Source: an uncultured Eubacteriales bacterium
GTDB taxonomy: Bacteria; Bacillota; Clostridia; Oscillospirales; Acutalibacteraceae
Assembly (NCBI GenBank): GCA_934647945.1
Contig: CAKUFK010000001.1
Coordinates: 186,001-250,000 of the forward strand
Length of the DNA: 64,000 nucleotides
Direction of reading: 5' to 3'
Every line of letters starts with the position of its first letter. Positions within the stretch are counted from its first letter, which is position 1. Of this stretch, positions 9,801 to 18,013 are shown in pieces. Made by a program: the position numbers and the translations under genes. Below the pieces are notes generated by a model. It worked only from the letters and a program-made list of their open reading frames with translations, was not told the DNA's origin and searched no databases.

Positions 9801-10626
9801 ACGAGACGTTTTTTTGGCCGATGCGGCCGCCGTACACCTCCCGTCGGGCCTCCATATAGGCCTGCAAAGCAGTCTCGATGGCGCCGGACAACGCGCCCGG
9901 CTCCACCTCAATGCTTTCGAGACGGGTCAGGAAGGTGGTATGGCGGCAGTGGTCGGACCAATAGGTGTCGATCACACGCAACTCGGTGACAGTCGGGTCG
10001 CGCCGCTCCTCGTCCCGGAAATACCGCTGGCAGAACAGGAGATCCTCCGGCGACATGGCGAAGCCCATGCTCTTCCAATAAGCCTCCACCTCTTCCGCCT
10101 TCATGGAGATAAATCCAGCCACCCGCGCCACATCGGCGGGACGGGCGGAGGTCATATCCAAGGTCTCGGGCTTGTCAAGGGAGGCCAGCCGGGATTCCAC
10201 CGGATTGACCAGATACTGCTGGATCCGCTCCACATCCGCCGGAGACAGCTCCCCTTTCAGGCAGATCACCCGGGCGGTGAGCACCCGGGGCCGTTCCCCC
10301 TGGGTGAGGAGCTGAACACACTGGGCGGCCGAATCCGCCCGCTGGTCGTACTGGCCGGGCAGATACTCCATGGCGAAAACCTGCCAACCCGGCTCGAGGG
10401 GCAGGGTCTCGTCATATACCACATCGGCGTTTGGTTCGGAAAAGACGGCCCCCCTCGCCCGCGCGAATTCGCTGGCGGAGAGCCCCTCAACATCGTATCG
10501 GTTGAGGATGCGCAGGGCGCGCAGCTGGGTCATCCCCAGGTTATCCCGCAGATCCGCGAGCATCTGCCGCGCCTCGACATCGAACCCCTCCCGCTTTTCC
10601 ACAAATATGCGAATCACATTTGCCAT
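6838..10626 (-). CDS. purL: Phosphoribosylformylglycinamidine synthase, single-chain clostridial type
   Basis: Fourth step of purine synthesis: FGAR plus glutamine and ATP gives FGAM. At about 1262 residues this is the fused form, with an N-terminal PurS-like segment, a linker with LSPADVERIQQYLVNP, the two AIRS-like synthetase halves, and a C-terminal class I glutaminase from about residue 1000. In the glutaminase the nucleophilic Cys is in LGICNGFQ (near 1101), and PVFPGTNCEYD begins the domain. VYDETL and SDHCRHTTF are family blocks. The start was set at ATG 10626 (MANVIRIFVEKREGF), preceded by GAGGAG at 6 bases. It stands alone with its own terminator; no other pur gene and no purine riboswitch is visible nearby. 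Confidence 0.96.
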   Translation of the reverse strand: MANVIRIFVEKREGFDVEARQMLADLRDNLGMTQLRALRILNRYDVEGLSASEFARARGAVFSEPNADVVYDETLPLEPGWQVFAMEYLPGQYDQRADSAAQCVQLLTQGERPRVLTARVICLKGELSPADVERIQQYLVNPVESRLASLDKPETLDMTSARPADVARVAGFISMKAEEVEAYWKSMGFAMSPEDLLFCQRYFRDEERRDPTVTELRVIDTYWSDHCRHTTFLTRLESIEVEPGALSGAIETALQAYMEARREVYGGRIGQKNVSLMDMATMGMRMLKKQGRIPDLDESEEINACSIEVPVSITRPDGETVTEQWLVQFKNETHNHPTEIEPFGGAATCLGGAIRDPLSGRAYVYQAMRVTGSGDPRVSLEDTLPGKLPSRKITTGAAAGYSSYGNQIGLATGQVAEIYDPGYVAKRLEIGAVVGASPKENVVRGVPAAGDIVVLLGGRTGRDGCGGATGSSKAHTSESIDTCGAEVQKGNPPTERKLQRLFRDPQVSRMIKRCNDFGAGGVCVAIGELAPGLDIELDRVPKKYEGLDGTELAISESQERMAVVLEGTDVAAFIQAAEKENLEATVVAAVTEEPRLRMTWREDTVVDISRAFLDTNGVTQTAKAVVTAPDPSADYREAIPAGLAVIPLRDAFRENLRRIEVACQKGLCERFDASIGAATVNMPFAGRYQMTPEEGMVAKLPVFEGETDDATAMAYGFIPGISKWSPFHGAAYAVMVSLAKLAAMGAAPLDARLTFQEYFERLREDPRRWGKPAAALLGAFLAQKEMGVPSIGGKDSMSGSFNDLDVPPTLVSFALSMTKASRTGSAAFRKAGSLVAFLPLPVDEKTRLPRWKEAGELLDEVAKLVRFGVVNAASVVGEGGVAAAVAKMCFGNRIGFAFNHDVDRRTLFAPLAGSLVLELREGDMCLEGVEYTLIGTTIDRPEIVLDGEEMELDGLTEAWMRPLESVFPNRPAGDAPMPVNVPLYRTRETRAPAVKAAKPRVFIPVFPGTNCEYDTARAFQRAGAETEVLVVRNLSAAAIEETIGRMEAAVRRAQIVMLPGGFSGGDEPDGSGKFIATTFRNPRLADALSDLLGHRDGLMLGICNGFQALIKLGLLPYGEIRDLSPADPTLTFNTLGRHVSRMVYTRVTSVKSPWLAGCEAGTVHAVPVSHGEGRFFADEETVRRLAENGQIATQYVSPEGVPSGDILWNPNGSVCGVEGITSPDGRILGKMGHSERQGTDLYKNVPGEKDQRLFASGVAYFR

Positions 10627-10719
10627 TGCCGACTCCTCATTTCCATCGTTTTCAGTCTCATCGCCGCGAACGGCTCTTGTCACATATTAAGATTATGACC
10701 ACTAAAACTCCTAGGACCT

Positions 10720-11106
10720 CAGCCCCTATTTGTATGGGATGGTTCAGGTGATAACGCTGCCGCCGGTTTTCATGGTGAGAAAACCGGCAAGCTGCCTGGG
10801 GATTCCAAGGGGGGAACCCCCTTGGCACGTCTTTGCCTTCTTTCTTCGTGTGAAGAAAGAAGGTGGCCCTCAGGCCAGACTTTTGTTGCGGTATGTCCGC
10901 GCATAAAGAACGCAATCCTACCCAAAAAAGTTATCGACTGCGCGGCCACTTCCTTTTGTCCGAGTTTCAGCTCGTAGCGACAAAAGGAAGCAAAAACGCC
11001 GCCGGGAGCTTCGCCCCCGGACTCCCAGAGAATGTGCCGATTTTCTCTTCATGAAAATCGGCGGGTACGGAATCTTTTGAACCAACGCCCATACATAAAG
11101 GGGCTG
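10720..11106. repeat. Nested-palindrome intergenic repeat, copy A
   Basis: A 387-base element in a gene-free stretch. Its ends are inverted copies of each other: CAGCCCCTATTTGTATGGG (10720-10738) and CCCATACATAAAGGGGCTG (11088-11106). Inside lies a series of smaller hairpins, including a perfect 12-bp stem of CCTTCTTTCTTC (10836-10847) with its complement ending at 10863, and CTTCCTTTTGTC (10949-10960) with its complement at 10979-10990. The hairpin near the left end (CCGGTTTTC...GAAAACCGG) is close to the reverse complement of the one near the right end, so the whole element is an imperfect palindrome of palindromes. The core GTATGTCCGCGCATAAAGAA recurs in copies B and D. It has no credible coding frame and is probably a MITE- or REP-like element. 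Confidence 0.8.
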
Positions 11107-11362
11107 CCGCCCCGAGAGCTTAGGTGGCTATAAAATCATGATTTTACGCTCCTTTTTTCCACATCCCCCGGAAAACGTCAGCGGCGTTTTCCGGGACACG
11201 GCCGAACCTCGTCCATATCGGGATAACGAACGGGCCGTGTCTATTATAGCATACTTGTCCGGCGAGAAAAAGGGGGAAAAGGACCGAAATACCGGGATAC
11301 AAGCCCTGCCGAATTGGCGCAGTTGGATAAGCCGTCAAAGGAAAAACAAACAGCTCCACACG
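11107..11362. other. Non-coding stretch with two hairpins
   Basis: No gene is visible between the repeat and the nadE terminator. CCCGGAAAACG and CGTTTTCCGGG form an 11-bp stem (11167-11195). Directly after it, ACACGGCC (11196-11203) pairs with GGCCGTGT (11233-11240). These may be decayed repeat material or old terminators. Confidence 0.5.
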
Positions 11363-11364
11363 CG

Positions 11365-11402
11365 AAAACAGCCGCGGACCTGTCACCGTCCGCGGCTGTT
11401 TT
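11365..11402 (-). terminator. Rho-independent terminator of nadE
   Basis: A 15-bp stem (11365-11379 with 11388-11402) containing CAGCCGCGGAC is flanked by A and T runs, so it can work on the minus strand just at the nadE stop. Confidence 0.8.
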
Positions 11403-13294
11403 TATAAAGATTCCAGCTCTTCCAGCCAACGCTCCGCGCTGGCGTCGGAAGGCATCCGCCAGTCCCCCCGCGGGGACAGGGCGACGCTTCCTACCCGGGG
11501 GCCGTCCGGCAGGCAGCTGCGTTTATACTGCTGGCTGAAAAAGCGTCTTATAAAAATTTTCAGCCATTTCCGAATCTCCTCATGCACAAACCGCCCGGCA
11601 AAGGCAGTATCCGCCAAGCGCAGGATCTTCGACGGCGGTGTTCCAAAGCGCAGCAGATGGTACAGGAAAAAGTCGTGCAATTCATACGGCCCGACGATCT
11701 GCTCGGTTTTCTGTGAAATTTCACCATTTTCGGGGGGCAGCAGTTCAGGGCTGACCGGGGTGTCCAAAATATCCCGCAGGGCTTCCCCAAGCTCGCCCCC
11801 GCAACGGCCGGCCTCATATTCTACCAGATACCGCACGAGCGTCTTAGGCACGCCGGCATTCACCCCATACATGGACATGTGGTCGCCGTTGTATGTCGCC
11901 CATCCGAGCGCCAGTTCCGAGAGGTCGCCGGTTCCGACCACCAGGCCGTTTTCCATGTTCGCCATGTCCATGAGCACCTGGGTGCGTTCCCTGGCCTGGG
12001 CGTTTTCATAGGCCACGTCGGTCCGTCCGTCATGCCCGATATCCCGCAGATGCGCGCGGACGGTCTCACCAATTTTCACCTCGCACAGCTCGGCCCCGCA
12101 GGCCCGCGCCAGCCGGCGGGCATTCTGCAGGGTGCGTCCGGTCGTACCGAAACAGGGCATCGTCACCGCGCGGATGTCGGCGCGGGGCCGGTTCAGGCGG
12201 TCGCACGCCCGGCAGGCGACGAGAAGGGCCAAAGCCGAATCCAGTCCGCCCGACAGGCCGAGAACAGCCTTGCAGCCCGTATGCCTTAGCCGCGCGGCGA
12301 GGCCGGCCGCCTGGATCGTCAGGATATCCTCACAGCGTTTCCGCCTGGCGCTTTCCGCCGACGGCACAAAGGGATGGGGATCGATCTTCCGGGTGAGGGC
12401 AAGGGGCCTTTCGGGCAGTTCGAAACCCACGGTTTTCATCCCGGCATCCTGAGTGAAGGTGTTAAGGCGCCGCCGCTCGTACGCCAGACGGGCCAGATCG
12501 ACCTCGGTATAGAGTAGCCCGGTGGTGAACCGCTCGCTCTCCGCAAGGATTACGCCGTTTTCCACGATCATATTCTGCCCGGAAAATACGAGATCTCCCG
12601 TCGATTCCCCCTCGCCCGCGTCGGCATACACATACGCGCAGCACAGGCGGGCCGACTGGGTCATCGCGATCTGACGGCGGAATTCGTCCTTTCCGACCGA
12701 TTCGTCGCTCGCGGAGAGATTGGCAATGACGGTGGCACCGGCCGACGCAAGACGGCTGCTCGGCTGGTCAGCCACCCAAAGATCCTCGCACACCTCTACC
12801 CCGACCCGGAAATCCGGTATGTTCCGGCAGACGAACAGCAGGCTGCGGCTCAAGATCGTGTCCTGGCCGGCGTAGAAGATATCCCGGCAGGTATCGTCCG
12901 CCGGTGTGAAATGCCGCCCTTCATAGTATTCCGAATAGGAAGGGATATGGGACTTCGGAACGAGGCCCAGCAGCTTTCCGTGCTGGCATACGGCGGCGCA
13001 GTTGTAGAGCGACGCGCCGCACGGCACCGGCACCCCGACGACCAGCAGGGCATCGGCCGACAAAGAGGCATCAAGAATCCGCACGACGGCCTGCTCCGCC
13101 TCCCGGAGCAGCAGCGGCTGTAAAAACAGGTCGCCGCAGGTATATCCGGTCACGCACAGTTCCGGGAACACCGCAAGCGCGGTATCCGGCGGCATCTCTC
13201 CGGCCAGCCGGATGATCTGACCGGCATTATGGGACGGATCCGCCACCCGAATCTCCGGGGTGGCCACCGCCACCCGTAAAAAACCGTCTTTCAC
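11402..13294 (-). CDS. nadE: Glutamine-dependent NAD+ synthetase
   Basis: Last step of NAD synthesis: deamido-NAD is amidated using ATP and glutamine-derived ammonia. At 630 residues it is the two-domain form. The N-terminal nitrilase-fold glutaminase has the catalytic triad Glu (FPELCVTGY, near 46), Lys (VPKSHIPSY, near 114) and Cys (VEVCEDLW, near 168). The C-terminal synthetase has the PP-loop LGLSGGLDSALAL near 344 and the block VVGTGDLSELALGW. GTG at 13294 is the start, with AAAGGAG 8 bases upstream. It lies 37 bases after the transglutaminase gene and may be the last gene of that operon. Confidence 0.96.
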   Translation of the reverse strand: MKDGFLRVAVATPEIRVADPSHNAGQIIRLAGEMPPDTALAVFPELCVTGYTCGDLFLQPLLLREAEQAVVRILDASLSADALLVVGVPVPCGASLYNCAAVCQHGKLLGLVPKSHIPSYSEYYEGRHFTPADDTCRDIFYAGQDTILSRSLLFVCRNIPDFRVGVEVCEDLWVADQPSSRLASAGATVIANLSASDESVGKDEFRRQIAMTQSARLCCAYVYADAGEGESTGDLVFSGQNMIVENGVILAESERFTTGLLYTEVDLARLAYERRRLNTFTQDAGMKTVGFELPERPLALTRKIDPHPFVPSAESARRKRCEDILTIQAAGLAARLRHTGCKAVLGLSGGLDSALALLVACRACDRLNRPRADIRAVTMPCFGTTGRTLQNARRLARACGAELCEVKIGETVRAHLRDIGHDGRTDVAYENAQARERTQVLMDMANMENGLVVGTGDLSELALGWATYNGDHMSMYGVNAGVPKTLVRYLVEYEAGRCGGELGEALRDILDTPVSPELLPPENGEISQKTEQIVGPYELHDFFLYHLLRFGTPPSKILRLADTAFAGRFVHEEIRKWLKIFIRRFFSQQYKRSCLPDGPRVGSVALSPRGDWRMPSDASAERWLEELESL

Positions 13295-13331
13295 TGTAAC
13301 AGCTCCTTTCGAGCAATGGGATGGCGGCGTG

Positions 13332-15815
13332 TCAGCCGCCCAGCATCAAAACCCGCCGGACGAGGTACACCACCGCGGGAACCCGTTTTTTGACCAATTC
13401 TTCCAGTTCCTCATGCAATACGGACAGCCGTTCCACCTCTTCGGGAGAAGGCTCCTGCTCCCCATACCGCCAGTCCATCATGAGACGGAAAACCTCCTGT
13501 GCCGTGCCTGGCACCGCGCACGCGGCGTCCCCATCCGGTTTTGTAAGGATCCGTCCGGCGAACTGTTTCATGGTTTCGTTGGCCAGGGGATCGTAACCGA
13601 GCAGATGGAGCTGCCGCAGGTAATCCGCGTAATAGTATTCCGCCTGTTCTCCAGGCCTCCGCCGTTTTTGACGGACGGTGTCCAGCCGGTACCGTTTCGC
13701 GCAGGCGAGAACCCGCCAGACGACGGCCAGCGCCAGAAGAAGCACACCTCCGGCAATGCCGAAGATCCGCCCGAGGAGTCCCATCGGCATTCCCGACTCC
13801 TCCGAACCGGGGCCGCCCGCCGCCGTCGTCGTGCCGCCCGATCCCGTCGTGATGTCCCCCGGCAGGGTGGTGTCCATCCCCGTCGTCGTGCCGCCCGATC
13901 CCGTCGTGATGTCCCCCGGCAGGGTGGTGTCCATCCCCGTCGTCGTGCCCTCCGGCCCGGCCGTGGTGGTCCCATCCGGGGAAGAAGACGTGGTGATTTG
14001 CGTGGTGGTACCCTCTCCGGGAGAAACCGCGCCGCCTCCCGCCTGTCTGAGGAAACTGGATCCCGCCGTCGGATCGAATTCGATCCAGCCGAGCCCTTTA
14101 AAGTAGCATTCGACCCAGGCGTGTGCCTCGGTCCCGGTGGCGATCCAACTATGGTATCCCGCGGGTTTGACCCCATATCCGCAGACCATGCGGGACGGAA
14201 TCCCGAGCGACCTGGCCATAACCGCCATGGCGCTGGCAAAATACACGCAGTAGCCTTCCCCGGTTTCGAGGAAATACTCGACGAAATCCCGTCCGGACGG
14301 CACACTGGACGGCGTGAGCGTATAACGGAAATTGGAGGACAGATAGGTCTCGAGCGCCTCTGCCATTTTATAAGGCTCCACAATGCCAAGGGTAGCGTCC
14401 GCCGCCGCCTGGCGCACCCGTTCGGGCAGCTTGGAGGGCAGCTGGGTATACTGGCCGGCGACCGACTCGTATTGCAGGTCGGCGTCCCGCGCGGCCCTCG
14501 AGGCGATGTAAGCCAGCTCGCTGCGTTCGGTCTCGGTGGAACGGCTGAAAACCCGCGCGCCCACCGTATATGAGATCGGCGCCCGCATATTGGTTTGGGC
14601 AAACACCTCTCCGCGGCGGTTGAAATACAGATCCGTCCCGCCCACCTTCGTCTGAATCGAGGCCGTACGGCCGACGGTATAGAGGTTGGTGCTGTTTTGG
14701 TAAAGTTCCACCCGGACATTCATGCCGCGGATCACCTGTGAATACAGGCTCGTTTCGGCAAGGGGGAGGTCGAGACCGAACGCGAGCCGCTTTTGTGCGT
14801 CGTTGGCTGCGTCACCGTACACATACCGGCCCGATTTCTTCTCATCCCAATCGGTATTCCAGCTCGACCCCGTATAGGTATCGTATGCCGTACCCCGCAG
14901 AAGCAGCGGCTGATCGGCATAGAGCTTCAGCACCGTCGCTTTGCTCTGACTGGAGAGGGGCCCTCCCAGCCGGCTGAGATTCGGCATCAGGCCCAGCCGG
15001 TCGAGCTCGGCCGGCTGGAACAGGTTAAGACTGCTCAGGGAGCCGATATTCGTCGCCCGCTGTATCCGGGTGGCCAGCTGGCGCATACCCGCGCTCGTCC
15101 AGTGGGCGGTATTTCCAGGCAGCAGGGCCATGGACAGCAGGCCGACTGCACCGCACAGGGCGACGGCCGCGATCCGAGGGCTCCAGGAAGGGGTCAGACG
15201 CTGGATCCGAGGGCGGTTTCGCCGCGACATCGGGCGGTTCTGCGCCGCGGCGAAGTTGCGGGCGATCAGTGGGAACAGGCCGACGGCCATACAGGTCATG
15301 GGGCCGATGTTCCGGCGGAATCCGCCGGCGACGATCGCCGCAAACATCAGCAGGGACATCAGGCCCATCGCCGTAACTGAACGCAGAATCCGTACACAGA
15401 AGAAGATGATGCCGACGATCAGGAGCTGGATGATATGCATCACCAGCTGGATATTCTCCGCCGTATTGTACACCGAGCGGACGGGAAAGAGATCCATCCA
15501 CCACTTCAGAAAACCGAACAGGTATTCCAACCGGCCCTCCAGCTCTCCCGAGGCCGACAGCAGCGCGATATACAGGCAGCCGATCCCCAGCACGAGGGTG
15601 GGAAGCAGCCATCCCTTCCGGGTCAGGACCGCCAGCAAAACGACCAGGAAAGCTGGGAACAAGAGGATCTCTCCCAGCTCGGCATGGAAACGGAACAACT
15701 GGTCGAACGCCAGGATCGCCCCCACGGACAGAAGCCATGTGGACAGGCAGTCCAGCCACAGATCGGGGTCGGACAGGCTTTTCTTATACTCCTGAAAAAA
15801 GCGTTGCAGTATCAT
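13332..15815 (-). CDS. Transglutaminase-like membrane protein (TgpA type)
   Basis: About 827 residues. Several membrane segments fill the first 210 residues, followed by an extracytoplasmic part with a papain-like transglutaminase domain: Cys in GEGYCVYFA (near 521), His in AHAWVECYF (near 564) and Asp in IEFDPTAG (near 581). A Thr/Gly-rich linker with a perfect tandem repeat leads to a last membrane segment (about 677-705) and a cytoplasmic DUF4129-like tail. The family partners MoxR ATPases and DUF58 proteins, and the three genes lie here in that order with 4-base overlaps. ATG at 15815 overlaps the DUF58 stop as ATGA. Substrate unknown; a role in envelope protein processing is inferred from the family. 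Confidence 0.9.
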   Translation of the reverse strand: MILQRFFQEYKKSLSDPDLWLDCLSTWLLSVGAILAFDQLFRFHAELGEILLFPAFLVVLLAVLTRKGWLLPTLVLGIGCLYIALLSASGELEGRLEYLFGFLKWWMDLFPVRSVYNTAENIQLVMHIIQLLIVGIIFFCVRILRSVTAMGLMSLLMFAAIVAGGFRRNIGPMTCMAVGLFPLIARNFAAAQNRPMSRRNRPRIQRLTPSWSPRIAAVALCGAVGLLSMALLPGNTAHWTSAGMRQLATRIQRATNIGSLSSLNLFQPAELDRLGLMPNLSRLGGPLSSQSKATVLKLYADQPLLLRGTAYDTYTGSSWNTDWDEKKSGRYVYGDAANDAQKRLAFGLDLPLAETSLYSQVIRGMNVRVELYQNSTNLYTVGRTASIQTKVGGTDLYFNRRGEVFAQTNMRAPISYTVGARVFSRSTETERSELAYIASRAARDADLQYESVAGQYTQLPSKLPERVRQAAADATLGIVEPYKMAEALETYLSSNFRYTLTPSSVPSGRDFVEYFLETGEGYCVYFASAMAVMARSLGIPSRMVCGYGVKPAGYHSWIATGTEAHAWVECYFKGLGWIEFDPTAGSSFLRQAGGGAVSPGEGTTTQITTSSSPDGTTTAGPEGTTTGMDTTLPGDITTGSGGTTTGMDTTLPGDITTGSGGTTTAAGGPGSEESGMPMGLLGRIFGIAGGVLLLALAVVWRVLACAKRYRLDTVRQKRRRPGEQAEYYYADYLRQLHLLGYDPLANETMKQFAGRILTKPDGDAACAVPGTAQEVFRLMMDWRYGEQEPSPEEVERLSVLHEELEELVKKRVPAVVYLVRRVLMLGG
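13824..13937. repeat. Two perfect 57-bp tandem repeats inside the transglutaminase gene
   Basis: Unit 1 (13824-13880) and unit 2 (13881-13937) appear identical at DNA level. Each encodes 19 residues of the Thr/Gly-rich linker (GMDTTLPGDITTGSG and flanks). A partial third unit follows. Perfect identity points to recent duplication and possible length variation. Confidence 0.9.
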
Positions 15816-17026
15816 AGGCAATCACCAAGGGCCGCGATTTCCTCCGGGCGGGAGACCGGCAGCAGGCGCACACCGAGTTCCCCGGCCAGCGGTATCAGCG
15901 GCGCCGCGCCGGCCATCATCGGCACGATGCATACCGCCCGGCAGCGGCGCTGCGTAAACACATGCAGGGTTTCGAGCAGGTGGGGGGACGGCCGGGAGGT
16001 CACCAGATGGATGGTACGGACCTGTCCCCAGTTTCCGTCGAGCAGGCTGGATGCGTCCAGCGGCTGCGGGTTAGGCGTATAGGCGACGGTCGCGAGCAGC
16101 TCATACATCGGGAAAAATTCCTCCCGCCCGGCGGCGGAACAATCCTCCGACGGTCCTTCGCCCGCTTCGGAATTCAGGCAGAGAAGGCGGACCGGGCAGC
16201 CACGTTCGAGATAATTGAGCGCCAGCGCGGCGGCCACCTCCCCGGCCATATCCCCGTAGGCCAGCCGGTTTATCGTCGGCGGGACCTCGGTATCCAGGAT
16301 CAGGAGACCGTACTGCTCGGTCGATATCTCGTACTGGCGGGTATAGAGCTCTCTCGTGCGGACGGTCTGAATCCAGTGGATGCGTTTGAGGGAGTCACCG
16401 TCCCGGTAAAGCCGCGTACCGGCGAAGGAATCCCCATGATCCGCGGTCATGGGATGATTCTCCGAATAATCCGCGCTGGTGGGAAGGGAGGGGATCTCCG
16501 CCTCCAGCTCATACAGACGCGGATAGACGATCAGAGGCTCCTCGGAGGAGGATAGAGCCCTCCGCCTGAGCGGCAATGAAAACAGGCCCAGCACGTCGTG
16601 CACATACACCCGGCGGAGCCCCGCCGGCCATACGCCTCTGTGGTTGCACGCCACCGTGATAGAGAGCAGTCTGTCCAGACGGCAGGGCCACAGCGTCAGA
16701 GTGCCCCATTCCTCCTGCAGGCGCTCTTTTTTCCCTTGCACAGGCGGCCCCGGTACCGTCAGCCGGATTTCCAGCGTCACCGGCAGCAGCACCCATCCCG
16801 ACAGGCGGATCTGGATTCTGGCTCCCTCCCCCCGGACGGTCAGACGGTCAGGAAGGGACTGGGCGGCACGCAGGGAAAACACCCCACAAAACGCCATGGC
16901 CAATGTCAGGATCAGCAAAAGGCCGAGGACAAATACCCCGTAATATATTTCACGGATGCCGGTGGCGAGCCCCGCCAGCAGCAGCAGTGCGAAAAACACC
17001 GACAAAACCCGTCCCCGCGCCGTCAT
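15812..17026 (-). CDS. DUF58 domain protein
   Basis: 404 residues. Two membrane segments at the N-terminus (about 8-50) are followed by a beta-rich region and the DUF58 domain with its core YRDGDSLKRIHWIQT and a von Willebrand A-like fold (LLILDTEVP). DUF58 proteins are encoded with MoxR ATPases and transglutaminase-like proteins and are thought to act as their membrane partners. The start codon overlaps the moxR stop (ATGA), and the stop overlaps the next start in the same way, so the three proteins are made in fixed proportion. Confidence 0.9.
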   Translation of the reverse strand: MTARGRVLSVFFALLLLAGLATGIREIYYGVFVLGLLLILTLAMAFCGVFSLRAAQSLPDRLTVRGEGARIQIRLSGWVLLPVTLEIRLTVPGPPVQGKKERLQEEWGTLTLWPCRLDRLLSITVACNHRGVWPAGLRRVYVHDVLGLFSLPLRRRALSSSEEPLIVYPRLYELEAEIPSLPTSADYSENHPMTADHGDSFAGTRLYRDGDSLKRIHWIQTVRTRELYTRQYEISTEQYGLLILDTEVPPTINRLAYGDMAGEVAAALALNYLERGCPVRLLCLNSEAGEGPSEDCSAAGREEFFPMYELLATVAYTPNPQPLDASSLLDGNWGQVRTIHLVTSRPSPHLLETLHVFTQRRCRAVCIVPMMAGAAPLIPLAGELGVRLLPVSRPEEIAALGDCL

Positions 17027-17961
17027 CTCGCCGAAGGGACCGGGACGGCGCGCAGCACGGCGTCCAGAACGGTTTCAGGCGTCTGGCGCTGCATCCCCGC
17101 CCGGGTGCGCAGCACCATCCGGTGGCACAGCACGGGGGCTGCCATCCGCTGCACGTCGTCGGGCAGGACGTACCGCCGGCCCTCAAGCAGGGCACATCCC
17201 TTGGCCGCCTGCATCAACGCGATGGAGCCGCGGGGGCTGACGCCCAGCAGGACCTCACCGAGCGACCGGGTGGCCTCCACGATGGACACGACGTAATCGA
17301 GCACCGGCGGGGCGCACAGGATCTCGTCGAGACCCTGCTGCATGTGCAGCACGTCCTCCGCTGTGGCCACCGCCTGCAGCTTCACCGCCTTCTGGCGGGA
17401 CCGGTGGTTATGCAGGATTTCGAGCTCCTCCCCATGAGTGGGATACCCCATGGAAATTCGCATAAAAAAGCGGTCGAGCTGTGCTTCAGGCAACGGATAC
17501 GTTCCCGCCATTTCCACCGGGTTCTGGGTCGCCAGGACCATGAAAGGGGCGGGGGCGGGATAGGTTTTGCCGTCGATGGTCACCTGATTCTCCTGCATCA
17601 CTTCCAGCAGGGCCGACTGTGTTTTGGAACTGGTGCGGTTGATCTCGTCGGCCAGCACGATCTGGTGCATGATGCTGCCGGGATGGAGCTCCTGCTCCCC
17701 GGTTTTGAGGTTGAACATGGTAAAGCCGGTGATATCGGACGGAAGCACGTCGGGAGTGAACTGGATACGGCGAAAAGAACAGCCGAGCGAGGCCGCCAAC
17801 GCCGACACCAGGGTGGTTTTTCCAAGGCCCGGCATGTCCTCGATCAGGACGTGTCCGGAACAGAGCAGCGAAATCAGCAGGTGATCGATGACACGGTCCT
17901 TGCCTACGATCACCTGCCGGATATTGTCGCGAATGGCGTCCAAAAGGGGTTTGCAGTCCAT
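17023..17961 (-). CDS. MoxR-family AAA+ ATPase
   Basis: 312-residue AAA+ chaperone-like ATPase. Walker A is MPGLGKTTL, Walker B is IVLADEINRT, sensor 1 lies at VLATQNP, and the family motif GTYPLPEAQLDRF follows. The C-terminal lid domain contains SPRGSIALMQAAK. Three in-frame ATG codons occur (17985, 17967, 17961); GGAGG lies 8 bases before 17961, which fixes that start. MoxR proteins remodel or activate partner proteins with metal-binding or vWA domains, here most likely the DUF58 and transglutaminase products encoded immediately downstream. Confidence 0.94.
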   Translation of the reverse strand: MDCKPLLDAIRDNIRQVIVGKDRVIDHLLISLLCSGHVLIEDMPGLGKTTLVSALAASLGCSFRRIQFTPDVLPSDITGFTMFNLKTGEQELHPGSIMHQIVLADEINRTSSKTQSALLEVMQENQVTIDGKTYPAPAPFMVLATQNPVEMAGTYPLPEAQLDRFFMRISMGYPTHGEELEILHNHRSRQKAVKLQAVATAEDVLHMQQGLDEILCAPPVLDYVVSIVEATRSLGEVLLGVSPRGSIALMQAAKGCALLEGRRYVLPDDVQRMAAPVLCHRMVLRTRAGMQRQTPETVLDAVLRAVPVPSAR

Positions 17962-18013
17962 GTTCATATCCTCCAAAATTTTCATTCTACATCCGTTATC
18001 TTCCCGGGCCGCC

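Noticed and set aside
6610..10698. Long plus-strand frames opposite purL
   Set aside because: They overlap a complete, well-motifed purL and have repetitive His/Gly/Arg composition typical of antisense frames.
10627..10719. Possible purine riboswitch before purL
   Set aside because: Fewer than 100 bases with no three-way junction pattern or terminator that I can see.
11305..11340. GGCGCAGTTGGATAAGCC, resembling a tRNA D-arm
   Set aside because: No acceptor stem, anticodon arm or T-arm follows at the right distance; it is probably chance or a relic.
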